64,000 nucleotides of DNA, from assembly GCA_958427145.1 (NCBI GenBank), contig CAUAAZ010000009.1, positions 9,741 through 73,740 on the forward strand, given 5' to 3'. Source of the DNA: an uncultured Collinsella sp. Lineage in GTDB: Bacteria; Actinomycetota; Coriobacteriia; Coriobacteriales; Coriobacteriaceae. A model generated the notes under the pieces. It searched no databases. It was given only the letters and a program-made list of their open reading frames with translations, and was not told the DNA's origin. Positions 24,775-32,905 of this stretch are shown one piece after another. The translations under genes were made by a program, and so were the position numbers. Within the stretch, counting starts at the first letter, position 1. Every line of letters begins with the position of its first letter.

Positions 24775-26346
24775 ATGCGGTCGATTCTTCCCAAGGGGGA
24801 AAACAGGAAGCGCCGCAGCATCGCGGCGCGCGCGATCGCCTGCGTTCTCGTCGCCCTGCTCGCGCTTCCCTTCGCGGGGTGCAGTGCGAGCCCGAACGCG
24901 ACCGGTGGCACGGCAGGCTCTCAGGAATACACTGTGAGCGTCTCGCTCTCCGGTGGGTCAGGGCGCGCAAGCATCGCCTCACCCACCACAATTGTGAAGG
25001 ATGGCGACACCTACACCGCGACCATCACCTGGTCGAGTTCGAACTACGACAAAATGACCGTCAACGGCGTGGACTACGCGCCCGTAAACGACGGCGGCAA
25101 CTCCACGTTCGAGATACCCGTCACACTCGACGAGGACATCGCCGTGTCGGCCGAGACCGTCGCCATGTCGACGCCGCACACCATCGACTACACGCTCCAC
25201 TTCGACTCATCCACCATGAAGGAGAAATCGGGCAACGATGCAAGCGGCGGCTCCCCTGCGGGAACGGCTTCAAGCGCCGCGGCCGACTTCCACAACGCCG
25301 ATTTGGGCTGCGGCTGGGAGCCGACGGGGGCGCTTCAGCTTGAATACGCCAAGCACTTCACTGTCGACGAGTACGAAGGCGGCCTGCGGCTTATCTGCAT
25401 TTCGAACGGGGAGCGCTTCCTCGTGGTGCCGCAAGATGCGAAGGTACCTGATGGGTTGAGCTCCGACATCGCGGTCATAAGGCGCCCCGCCGACAAGGTG
25501 TACCTCGTGTCGTCGGCGACGATGTGCCTAGTCGACGCGCTCGATGCGAACGACAATATCTTAATGTCGGGCACGAAGGCCGACGATTGCTCGGTCGCAG
25601 GCTTCAAAAGCGCGCTCGAACGTGGGGCGATCGCCTACGGCGGCAAGTACAGCGCGCCCGATTACGAGCGAATATCGGCCTCGGGCTGCACGCTCGCCAT
25701 CGAGAACACCATGATCAACCACACGCCCGATGTGAAGGATAAGCTGCAGAAGCTCGGGCTCGTCGTGCTCACCGAACAGTCGTCGAGCGAGCCCGAAGCA
25801 CTCGGGCGCGTCGAGTGGATTAAGCTTTTCGGCGTCCTGTTCGACAAGGAAGACGAGGCCACGCACCTGTTCAACGAGCAGAAGGCCCGCGTCGAGCAAA
25901 CGTCGGGGCTCGCGTCGTCAGACAAAACCGTGGCGTATTTCTACATTAACTCGAACGGGGCCGCCGTCACGCGGCGGGCGGGCGACTACGTGGCGCAGAT
26001 GATCGAGCTTGCAGGCGGCAGCTACGCGCTCGATGACGCGCAGACGGCGTCGACGTCAGGTTCGTCAGTAACGCTCGAAATGGAGCGCTTCTACGCGACG
26101 GCGAAGGATGCCGACATCATCGTCTACAACGGCACCATCGACGAATCGGTTGCCACCTTGAACGACTTCGTAGGCAAAAACGCGCTATTGTCGCAGTTCA
26201 AAGCCGTGAAGAACGGCAACGTCTGGGTCACAAGCGCCGACATGTACCAGCAGATGACTTCTACCGCCGACATTATCGACGAGCTGCACGGGGCGTTCGC
26301 CGGCGATGACGCGAGCGACTTCCATTATCTGAGGAAGCTCGGCTAG
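24775..26346 (+). CDS. BtuF/FepB-like substrate-binding lipoprotein with extra N-terminal domain
   Basis: Captures a corrinoid, heme or related ligand outside the cell for the ABC importer that follows. The 523 residues have a signal with lipobox FAGC (about 40), a first domain (about 50-150) related to the preceding lipoprotein, and a periplasmic-binding fold of the PF01497 type from about residue 175 (RISASGCTLAIENTMINHTPDV, LGLVVLTEQSSSEPEALGRVEWIKLFG, VTSADMYQQMT near the end). The spacing to the preceding and following genes is four bases each. Ligand is uncertain; the riboswitch argues for a cobalamin-related one. Confidence 0.82.
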   Translation: MRSILPKGENRKRRSIAARAIACVLVALLALPFAGCSASPNATGGTAGSQEYTVSVSLSGGSGRASIASPTTIVKDGDTYTATITWSSSNYDKMTVNGVDYAPVNDGGNSTFEIPVTLDEDIAVSAETVAMSTPHTIDYTLHFDSSTMKEKSGNDASGGSPAGTASSAAADFHNADLGCGWEPTGALQLEYAKHFTVDEYEGGLRLICISNGERFLVVPQDAKVPDGLSSDIAVIRRPADKVYLVSSATMCLVDALDANDNILMSGTKADDCSVAGFKSALERGAIAYGGKYSAPDYERISASGCTLAIENTMINHTPDVKDKLQKLGLVVLTEQSSSEPEALGRVEWIKLFGVLFDKEDEATHLFNEQKARVEQTSGLASSDKTVAYFYINSNGAAVTRRAGDYVAQMIELAGGSYALDDAQTASTSGSSVTLEMERFYATAKDADIIVYNGTIDESVATLNDFVGKNALLSQFKAVKNGNVWVTSADMYQQMTSTADIIDELHGAFAGDDASDFHYLRKLG

Positions 26347-26350
26347 CACC

Positions 26351-27391
26351 ATGAGAAGCCGACTTTCCATGGCATACGACGAATCGGGGCGCGCCGCGCG
26401 GTGTCGCGTCGTGACGGCGCTGCTCGCTGTTGCCCTCATCGTGCTCGTCGGGACCAACCTGTGCATCGGGAGCGTGCTCGTGCCCGCAGACCACATCCCC
26501 GGCATCCTTTCGGGCGGCGCGGCCAATTCCATGGAAAGCCAGGTCATCTGGGAGATTCGCCTGCCGCGCGTGCTTTCAGCCGTGCTTCTCGGCGGGGCAC
26601 TTTCGCTCTCCGGGTTCCTGCTGCAGACGTTTTTCAACAACCCCATCGCCGACCCGTTCATCTTGGGCGTCTCCTCAGGCGCAAAGTTCGTCGTCGCGCT
26701 TACGATGATCGTACTTCTGGGCGCGAACCAGGCCATGTCCTCGCCGGCCATGGTGGCCGCAGCATTTCTGGGCTCGCTTATCACCATCGGCTTCGTGCTC
26801 CTCATAGCACGGCGCATAAGCTCTATGGCCATGCTCATCGTGGCGGGCGTCATGGTGGGATACATCTGCTCGGCGGCGACGAACTTCCTCATCGCCTTCG
26901 CCGACGACCAGTCCATCGTGAACCTGCACAACTGGTCCTTGGGTAGCTTCTCGGGTTCGAGCTGGGACGACGTCGCGGTCATCGCGGTCGTGGTGATCAC
27001 CGTGAGCGCATGCGTATTCGCGATATCGAAGCCCCTTTCCGCCTTCCAGCTGGGAGAAGCCTACGCGAAAAGCGTCGGCGTGAACGTCTCATGCTTCCGC
27101 GTGGTGCTCGTCCTTCTAGCGAGCATGCTCTCCGCCTGCGTGACCGCGTTCGCTGGTCCGGTGTCGTTCGTAGGCATCGCGGTTCCGCATCTCGTTAAGT
27201 CGGCGCTAAAGTCGTCGAAGCCCATCCGCGTGATTCCTGCGTGCTTCTTGGGAGGCGCCATCTTCTGCGCGGGCTGCGATTTGATCGCGCGCACGCTGTT
27301 CTCCCCCGTCGAGCTTTCCATCAGCGCCGTCACCGCCATCTTCGGCGCGCCGGTGGTTATCGCGCTCATGTTGAAGAAGCGGGTGAGGTAG
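26351..27391 (+). CDS. BtuC/FecCD-type ABC transporter permease
   Basis: Membrane channel of the importer; 346 residues with about ten hydrophobic helices. Family motifs are IRLPRVLSAVLLGGALSLSGFLLQ, NPIADPFILGVSSGAKF, HNWSLGSFSGSSW and GPVSFVGIAVPHLVKSALKSSKP (split here by position, about residues 260-285). It follows the binding protein by four bases and abuts the ATPase gene, so the three form a standard BtuFCD set with one permease acting as homodimer. Confidence 0.92.
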   Translation: MRSRLSMAYDESGRAARCRVVTALLAVALIVLVGTNLCIGSVLVPADHIPGILSGGAANSMESQVIWEIRLPRVLSAVLLGGALSLSGFLLQTFFNNPIADPFILGVSSGAKFVVALTMIVLLGANQAMSSPAMVAAAFLGSLITIGFVLLIARRISSMAMLIVAGVMVGYICSAATNFLIAFADDQSIVNLHNWSLGSFSGSSWDDVAVIAVVVITVSACVFAISKPLSAFQLGEAYAKSVGVNVSCFRVVLVLLASMLSACVTAFAGPVSFVGIAVPHLVKSALKSSKPIRVIPACFLGGAIFCAGCDLIARTLFSPVELSISAVTAIFGAPVVIALMLKKRVR

Positions 27392-28606
27392 ATGGGGAAA
27401 TTTGTGCCGCGGCCCAAAACGCTCCGAGCGGAGTCGAACCTCGAAACCCCGGTCGAAACGCAGGCTGACGGAGCGCCGCTTTTCCGCATAAGCGACCTGT
27501 CGGCGGGCTACGACAAGAAGGTCGTAGTCGAAGGCGTCGATCTGGAGGTTCGCGCGGGCGACGTCGTGGCGCTCATCGGGCCGAACGGCTCGGGCAAGTC
27601 GACCATCTTGAAAACCATCACACGCCATCTGGCACCGCTTGCCGGCGCGGTCGAGCTCGACGGGCGGGAGATTTCCAGATGGAAGACGGCGGAGTTCGCA
27701 AGGAACCTTGCCGTTATGCTGACAGATCGCCCCCGGACCGAGCTCCTCACCTGCCGCGATATCGTAGAGGCGGGAAGGCATCCCTACACCGGGCGAATGG
27801 GTACACTCTCGCCCGACGACCATAGTCGGGTCGATGAGGCCATGAATACCGCACATGTGGAAGAGCTCGCCGAGCGCGACTTCATGCAGATAAGCGACGG
27901 GCAACGCCAGCGCGTCATGCTCGCACGCGCCATCGCGCAGGATCCGCGTGTGCTCGTGCTCGACGAGCCCACATCATATCTCGATATCCGCTACCAGATC
28001 GACCTGCTGCGAATACTTCGCCACCTTGCGAAATCGCAGAATGTGGCTGTCATCATGTCCATCCACGAACTCGAGCTCGCGCAGAAAAGCGCCGACAAGG
28101 TGATTTGCGTGAAGGACGGCCGGGTCTTCCGCGCCGGCGCACCCGAGGACATATTCACGCGCGAGACGATTGGCGAGCTCTACGGCCTGCAACATGGCAC
28201 CTTCAACGAGCGCTTCGGCAGCGTGGAAATTGGGCGCCCGCACGGCGATGCGCACACGTTCGTCATCGCCGGCGCAGGTACGGGGTCGGCTGTGTTTCGC
28301 CAGCTCATCCGGCAGGGCAAGGCGTTCTACGCGGGCGTTCTGCACGAAGGGGACATCGACTGCGAGCTCGCGCGCGACCTGGCGACGGAATGCGTGGCCG
28401 AGCGCGCCTTCGAGCCGATCGGGGATAAAACCATAGCCCGCGCCAAAGAGCTCCTCGTCCACTGCACGCGCCTTATCGTGTGCCCCGCCGCCTTCGGCAC
28501 CATAAACGCCCGCAACACAGAGCTCGTCGAGTTCGCACGCTCGCATGGTATCGAGGTCATGCGAGCGTGCGAAGGCGCATCGGAGGATTCCAATGGATAC
28601 GCCTAG
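27392..28606 (+). CDS. BtuD/FecE-type ABC ATPase with C-terminal extension
   Basis: Energises the importer. The 404 residues contain Walker A LIGPNGSGKSTILK, Q-loop VMLTDRPRTELL, a signature written ISDGQRQRVMLARAI (ISDGQ instead of LSGGQ), Walker B VLVLDEPTSYLD and switch His SIHELELA. From about residue 280 to the end there is an additional domain of about 120 residues (FVIAGAGTGSAVFRQLIRQGKAFYAG...) with a nucleotide-fold-like start, which is known on some BtuD-type ATPases but has no role I can state. It is the last gene of the island. Confidence 0.9.
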   Translation: MGKFVPRPKTLRAESNLETPVETQADGAPLFRISDLSAGYDKKVVVEGVDLEVRAGDVVALIGPNGSGKSTILKTITRHLAPLAGAVELDGREISRWKTAEFARNLAVMLTDRPRTELLTCRDIVEAGRHPYTGRMGTLSPDDHSRVDEAMNTAHVEELAERDFMQISDGQRQRVMLARAIAQDPRVLVLDEPTSYLDIRYQIDLLRILRHLAKSQNVAVIMSIHELELAQKSADKVICVKDGRVFRAGAPEDIFTRETIGELYGLQHGTFNERFGSVEIGRPHGDAHTFVIAGAGTGSAVFRQLIRQGKAFYAGVLHEGDIDCELARDLATECVAERAFEPIGDKTIARAKELLVHCTRLIVCPAAFGTINARNTELVEFARSHGIEVMRACEGASEDSNGYA

Positions 28607-28639
28607 GCGCGGTCCAAGAAATCGTCCGCATCCCCATCT

Positions 28640-28660
28640 GACACTATTTCACCGCAACTT
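28640..28660. repeat. Lone repeat arm at right edge of the cobalamin island
   Basis: GACACTATTTCACCGCAACT, followed by T, matches the right arm of copy A at 6654-6673 with one mismatch, in the same orientation, but here no left arm is present. Immediately to its right the sequence becomes AT-rich. The rest of the gap 28607-28794 holds TATTAT near 28756 as a possible -10 for the radical SAM gene and nothing else recognisable. Confidence 0.7.
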
Positions 28661-28794
28661 AGAAGGTGTCGGTGTATAACGCTTCACCCCAAATTAAATT
28701 GATTCGTTGAATAGACACACTACAAATCTTTAGACTTCGTTTAATCCACAAGTGGGTATTATCACACATTAAGCACACGTGAAAGGATATACCC

Positions 28795-30228
28795 ATGTCG
28801 CTTACACAGTCAGCAGAGCGTACAGCGCTCAACAAGCTCATCGATTATCTCGACGACAACCCGCAAGAAAACATCGACAAAATCATGGACCTCGTGAACA
28901 AGCTGGTCCCCAATCGCGTATTTCCTGTACAGCGAGAGGCATTCACCAATGTCATCAAGAGCCGCGGCAATTGGTATGACCTGATTATGCGTGTGTTCAG
29001 CCTTAATCCCCAGATGCGAACCAAACTGCTTAAGACCCTCATTGTCGACGCCAACCTGCTTGCTTGGCCAGAGCAGGAAAAGAACCGCGAAAAGTACCAG
29101 TGCAACGTTCCGTGGGCCATCCTGCTCGATCCCACGAGCGCTTGCAACCTGCATTGCACGGGCTGCTGGGCCGCCGAGTACGGCTACAAGCAGAATCTCT
29201 CGTTCGAAGACATCGACTCTATCGTTACGCAGGGCAAAGAGCTCGGTACGCATATCTACATCTATACCGGCGGCGAGCCGCTCGTCCGCAAGCACGACCT
29301 GATCAGAATTTGCGAAAAACATCAGGACTGCGTGTTTCTCTGCTTTACCAACTCCACGCTGATCGACGAGGCCTTCTGCGACGATATGATTCGCGTAGGT
29401 AATTTTGTCCCCGCCATCAGCGCCGAGGGCAATGAGCACACCACCGACGCCCGTCGCGGCGAGGGTACCTACGCAAAGATCGAGCACGCAATGAAACTCC
29501 TGCGCGAGCGCGACTTGCCATTTGGTATCTCCACCTGTTGGACCAGCGCCAATGCCGATACGGTTGCTACCGAGGAGAACATGGACTGGATGATCGACGA
29601 GGGAGCACTCTTCTGCTGGTACTTCCACTTTATGCCGGTTGGCCGCAATGCAACCTCCGAGCTCATGCCCACGCCCGAGCAGCGCGAGCACATGTATCAC
29701 TTTATCCGCGAAATGCGTGAGAAGAAGCCGCTGTTTACGCTCGACTTCCAAAACGACGGCGAGTTTGTAGGCGGATGCATCGCCGGCGGCCGCCGCTACC
29801 TGCACATCAACGCCGCCGGAGACGTGGAGCCGTGCGTGTTCATCCACTACTCAAACGCCAACATCCACGATGTGAGCTTACTCGACGCGCTGCGCTCTCC
29901 CCTCTTTATGAAGTACTACGAAAACATGCCGTTCAACGACAACTACCTCAAACCATGCCCCATGCTCGAGAATCCCGACGTGCTGCCCAAAATGGTTGCC
30001 GAGAGTGGCGCAATGAGCACCGATCTTATCGAGAAGGAGTCACCCGAGCAGCTGCGCGAAAAGACCCAGGCTGCCGCCGAGGCATGGTCACCTGTCGCCG
30101 ACCGCATCTGGAACGACTCCGACGATCCGCTATACGCCAAGCGTCACGAGGATAAGTCACAGGGTATGGCCGATAGCGACATGCACAAGTTCGAAAAGCA
30201 GGGCCGAACGCTCAAAAACGGCGATTAA
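28795..30228 (+). CDS. Radical SAM protein with SPASM-like C-terminus
   Basis: Cytoplasmic [4Fe-4S] enzyme, 477 residues. An N-terminal helical region (1-105) precedes the radical SAM barrel with the cluster motif CNLHCTGC (about residue 116), GGEP in YIYTGGEPLVRK, and ISAEGNEHTTDARRG. A later region has cysteines in GGCIAGGRRYLHINAAGDVEPCVFIHY and KPCPMLENPD, as in auxiliary-cluster (SPASM/twitch) proteins. No precursor peptide or partner gene is adjacent, so the substrate is unknown. A sensible ribosome site (GAAAGGA) lies before the ATG. It is transcribed alone, with a strong hairpin after it. Confidence 0.85.
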   Translation: MSLTQSAERTALNKLIDYLDDNPQENIDKIMDLVNKLVPNRVFPVQREAFTNVIKSRGNWYDLIMRVFSLNPQMRTKLLKTLIVDANLLAWPEQEKNREKYQCNVPWAILLDPTSACNLHCTGCWAAEYGYKQNLSFEDIDSIVTQGKELGTHIYIYTGGEPLVRKHDLIRICEKHQDCVFLCFTNSTLIDEAFCDDMIRVGNFVPAISAEGNEHTTDARRGEGTYAKIEHAMKLLRERDLPFGISTCWTSANADTVATEENMDWMIDEGALFCWYFHFMPVGRNATSELMPTPEQREHMYHFIREMREKKPLFTLDFQNDGEFVGGCIAGGRRYLHINAAGDVEPCVFIHYSNANIHDVSLLDALRSPLFMKYYENMPFNDNYLKPCPMLENPDVLPKMVAESGAMSTDLIEKESPEQLREKTQAAAEAWSPVADRIWNDSDDPLYAKRHEDKSQGMADSDMHKFEKQGRTLKNGD

Positions 30229-30261
30229 TGCTGTTCTACACGGCAAACGCTCAGAAATGAA

Positions 30262-30300
30262 GCGGAGCAGTCTCGAGGCTCATCTTCGAGGCTGCTCCGC
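30262..30300 (+). terminator. terminator-like hairpin after the radical SAM gene
   Basis: GCGGAGCAG pairs with CTGCTCCGC and CTCGA with TCGAG inside it, 33 bases past the stop. A run of T is lacking (CTTACC follows). Confidence 0.6.
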
Positions 30301-30323
30301 CTTACCATCAAAACAGTTTTACT

Positions 30324-30392
30324 AAGTTGCGGTGAAATAGGGACTAGATCGGCCTTCCAATAACCAAAACAATCCCTATTCCACCGCAACTT
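30324..30392. repeat. Palindromic dispersed repeat, copy C
   Basis: Arms AAGTTGCGGTGAAATAGGGA and TCCCTATTCCACCGCAACTT enclose about 29 unrelated bases. Same family as 6606-6673 and 39119-39187. It lies between the convergent radical SAM and TetR genes. Confidence 0.85.
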
Positions 30393-30416
30393 CTTTAAGT
30401 TGTTGAATTATCGATG

Positions 30417-31028
30417 CTATTCGAAGCGAGATTCCAGACTCGACAGACCGTTGAGAGTCAGGTCGTTGGCGACCTCAGAGACGCGCTCGATAGGAACCGA
30501 GCCGTCAGACAGCGCCCACGTGCGATAGATACCGATAATACCCGATAGCAAAAACGCCAAATAGTAGTCGAACATTTCGTCCTTGAGACCTTGAGGCAGA
30601 AGATCGCGCTCGGCAATCTCGTGTTCGAGCGGCGCACGAAGACGAGCCATAAAAACATCGAGCGGAATGTTCTCGATCAGCTGGCGATTGAGCACCAAGT
30701 TGTTGCACAGTGCCTCGTTAACGGTTTTAAAGAAGGTCGCCGCCGCGCCAAGAGCGCGCTCGTTGGTGTCGCCGTCCATGGAAGCAAGCGTTTTCTCGAC
30801 CGAGTCGACAATCATCTCCACCACATCGACGGCAATGGCATCGAGCAGGCCGTCAACCGTGCCAAAGTGCACGTAGAAGGTCTTGCGGTCGACATTGGCC
30901 TCGCGCGCGATGGCACTCACCGTAATGTCTGCCAGCGGCTTTTCCATGAGCAGGCGCTCGAAAGCGGAAAGGATGGCATTACGGCTGCGAACGATGCGGC
31001 GGTCAAGACGCGGTTTGCTGGTTGCCAT
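30417..31028 (-). CDS. TetR-family transcriptional regulator
   Basis: DNA-binding repressor, 203 residues. N-terminal helix-turn-helix: ILSAFERLLMEKPLADITVSAIAREANVDRKTFYVHFG (about 18-55, standard TetR spacing). The C-terminal ligand domain is of the kind seen in TetR_C_7-type proteins (YYLAFLLSGIIGIYRTW). AAGGGA precedes the ATG at 31028. A perfect inverted repeat 44 bases upstream is a candidate operator. Targets may be itself and the membrane protein gene upstream on the same strand; this is inference. Confidence 0.9.
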   Translation of the reverse strand: MATSKPRLDRRIVRSRNAILSAFERLLMEKPLADITVSAIAREANVDRKTFYVHFGTVDGLLDAIAVDVVEMIVDSVEKTLASMDGDTNERALGAAATFFKTVNEALCNNLVLNRQLIENIPLDVFMARLRAPLEHEIAERDLLPQGLKDEMFDYYLAFLLSGIIGIYRTWALSDGSVPIERVSEVANDLTLNGLSSLESRFE

Positions 31029-31071
31029 GGAAGTGTCCCTTCGATATGCGAGCATTCATCAACAGATGAGA

Positions 31072-31095
31072 GATAATCTACGTAAGAGGATTATC
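31072..31095. promoter_or_regulatory. candidate TetR operator
   Basis: GATAATC and GATTATC form a perfect 7-bp inverted repeat with 10 bases between, upstream of the tetR start, the usual place for TetR autoregulation. Confidence 0.5.
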
Positions 31096-31144
31096 CCCCA
31101 TACAGCACAAATATGCCCCGCATCATGAAGAACGCACGACTGCC

Positions 31145-32452
31145 CTACTGCGACTTAGGGTGCTTCTTCTTATTGAGTGCCGACGGAGATACGCGAATAC
31201 CGTCGCCTGTCTGGCGCACATAGGCTTTATGAGCCGGCTTAGCGGTCCCAGAAGCCTTCTGAGCCTGCTTCTTGGGATCAACGGTAACAGCATTCGCGGG
31301 GTGCGGCCTAGTGGGCGCAGAGGGCGTCTGAGGCGTGCGGCCGAGCTTGCGCATCACGCGATCCCAGCGCGCATGGATGCTCTCGTTGTGGGCGCTCTTA
31401 AGGCCCAGCAGGGGCGCAGCCAAAATGGTCGGCGCAATAAACGTAATGAGGCGCCACAGCAGATAGCCAGCGGTCGAAGCCGACCCAAAGAAATGACCCA
31501 AGAACAATGCAAAGCCGCCCTCAGCGCCACCAGTTCCACCGGGCAGGGGAACCGCAGAGCTCAGCAGCTGGACAAAGGCGCTCGCGGCCATGACCGAGAA
31601 AAAGTCGACCTCGTGATGGCCAAAGGCAAGCATCAGGAAATACGGAACCAGATAGAAAAACGCGAGCTGGAGCATGGTGATAAACACGGTGAGCAGCATG
31701 GAAGAAAAATGTCCGGCCGAAAGCTTGAACTTCTCGGAGAAGGAGTAGATCTCGCCATCGACAAACGTGCGCCATCCCTCGATCCTTGTGGCCGAGACAC
31801 CAATGCGCTCAAGCCAATTGATGATGCAATGGGCGACGCGCGTGACGGTCTTAGGCATGAGCGCGACGGCGAAGATGCCCAGCAAGATGCAGCAGTGCCC
31901 ACCAAAGCTAAAGACACACAGCAGCGTCATGTCGCCATAGCGCTCGGCAAAAAACGGCATGCGAGCAAGCAGTAGGATAGCGCCCCAGGCAACGAGGCCA
32001 AACTGATACACGATAAAGCGCGTGAACTGCGTGGCGCCAGCCTCGCCGACATTTTGGCCCGCCTTGGTCAGGCGGTAGATCTGGGCGGGAGTCGAGCCCA
32101 TCATCATGGGCGTCAGGTTGCCAAAGAAAATGCCGCTCGCCTCGACCGAAATCAGGTCGCGGATGCCGACGGGTGAATATGGGTCGAGCCAGACGGCGAT
32201 CGCATAGGCCACAATGCCAAAGAACAGATACATGAACATGCAAAGACACGCGACAACGAGCCATGGCGCCTGGACGCTCGACATTGCGGCCCAGAACTGC
32301 CCCATCTGCCCGGTTACCACCAGATAGACGATATAACCCACCAGCACGACGCCGATAAAGATGGCGCCGCGGCGTGCGCTCTTATTGTCATCTCCGCCCG
32401 AGGCCTCAACCTCGACCTGGGGCTTAGACGTATGCCGAGAGGACTCCGTCAT
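31145..32452 (-). CDS. Lysylphosphatidylglycerol synthase TM-region / YbhN-like membrane protein
   Basis: Polytopic inner-membrane protein of the UPF0104/AglD2 type, related to the flippase half of MprF, without the catalytic half. The 435 residues have a charged N-tail, about eight helices from residue 30 to 345, FFGNLTPMMMGSTPAQIYRLTKAG (the family's conserved loop) and SSAVPLPGGTGGAEGGFALFLG, then a basic, Pro/Ala/Lys-rich cytoplasmic tail of about 80 residues. Likely role: lipid-linked substrate translocation; the substrate is not known. AAGGAG lies seven bases before the ATG at 32452. The gap between this gene and tetR holds only the operator candidate. Confidence 0.82.
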   Translation of the reverse strand: MTESSRHTSKPQVEVEASGGDDNKSARRGAIFIGVVLVGYIVYLVVTGQMGQFWAAMSSVQAPWLVVACLCMFMYLFFGIVAYAIAVWLDPYSPVGIRDLISVEASGIFFGNLTPMMMGSTPAQIYRLTKAGQNVGEAGATQFTRFIVYQFGLVAWGAILLLARMPFFAERYGDMTLLCVFSFGGHCCILLGIFAVALMPKTVTRVAHCIINWLERIGVSATRIEGWRTFVDGEIYSFSEKFKLSAGHFSSMLLTVFITMLQLAFFYLVPYFLMLAFGHHEVDFFSVMAASAFVQLLSSAVPLPGGTGGAEGGFALFLGHFFGSASTAGYLLWRLITFIAPTILAAPLLGLKSAHNESIHARWDRVMRKLGRTPQTPSAPTRPHPANAVTVDPKKQAQKASGTAKPAHKAYVRQTGDGIRVSPSALNKKKHPKSQ

Positions 32453-32473
32453 GAGACTCCTTCTAACAGTCAA

Positions 32474-32488
32474 AATATCTTGGATATT
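32474..32488. promoter_or_regulatory. inverted repeat upstream of the YbhN-like gene
   Basis: AATATC-TTG-GATATT, perfect 6-bp arms, 21 bases before the start codon. Possibly an operator; binding protein unknown. Confidence 0.35.
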
Positions 32489-32560
32489 GTACCCGTAAGG
32501 GCCATAGGCAGAACGCAAAGCTCTGGTTCAAACGGGAATTGCAGACGGTTGTTTGATAAC

Positions 32561-32592
32561 AAAAAACCCAGACTTCCATGGGAAGTCCGGGT
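32561..32592 (-). terminator. intrinsic terminator of the tRNA-Glu pair
   Basis: Read on the minus strand, ACCCGGACTTCC-CAT-GGAAGTCTGGGT is followed by six T. It ends ten bases after the second tRNA. Confidence 0.85.
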
Positions 32593-32602
32593 ATCAGATG
32601 CG

Positions 32603-32679
32603 TGGTAGCCCGTACCAGATTCGAACTGGTGATCTCCGCCTTGAGAGGGCGGCGTCCTAAACCGCTAGACGAACGGGCC
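32603..32679 (-). tRNA. tRNA-Glu (CTC)
   Basis: 77 bases including encoded CCA. Acceptor GGCCCGT pairs with ACGGGCT (first pair G-U). Anticodon stem CCGCC/GGCGG encloses the loop CTCTCAA, giving anticodon CTC. The T-arm has GTTCGAATC. It is the downstream copy of a tandem pair. Confidence 0.93.
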
Positions 32680-32701
32680 ATAAGCCTCAGCAGAAAAGAA
32701 G

Positions 32702-32778
32702 TGGTAGCCCGTACCAGATTCGAACTGGTGATCTCCGCCTTGAGAGGGCGGCGTCCTAAACCGCTAGACGAACGGGCC
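32702..32778 (-). tRNA. tRNA-Glu (CTC), second copy
   Basis: Sequence identical to the copy at 32603-32679 over the whole tRNA, 22 bases upstream of it on the same transcript, also with encoded CCA. Confidence 0.93.
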
Positions 32779-32812
32779 ACATGACATCTGCACTGCCGTG
32801 CTGCGTGGAAAT

Positions 32813-32841
32813 ATATTACGGGACAAAAAACGTCAGCGCAA
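32813..32841 (-). promoter_or_regulatory. promoter of the tRNA-Glu pair
   Basis: On the minus strand TTGCGC, 17 bases, TAATAT, placed 35 bases before the first tRNA. Confidence 0.65.
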
Positions 32842-32905
32842 GAAGAAATTCCAAATTGCCGAAAAATTGTCGGCAGGTTATGGAACACGCAGGTAAACTG
32901 GGTAG

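Larger units (their letters stand above)
6654..28660. other. Cobalamin biosynthesis and uptake island
   Basis: A block of about 22 kb containing 22 cobalamin-related genes, bounded at both ends by the same 20-base sequence (6654-6673 and 28640-28659, one mismatch) in the same orientation. By eye, base composition inside is clearly richer in GC, with dense GCGC runs, than the flanking genes. On either side the genes are unrelated to cobalamin. No integrase or transposase is present. Acquisition by transfer, or by recombination between repeat copies, is inferred. Confidence 0.6.

Noticed and set aside
32578..32888. Short frames reading RSSSGLGRRPLKAEITSSNLV and its antisense over the tRNA pair
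   Set aside because: This is the well-known spurious translation of a tRNA gene; both copies fall exactly on the two tRNA-Glu genes.
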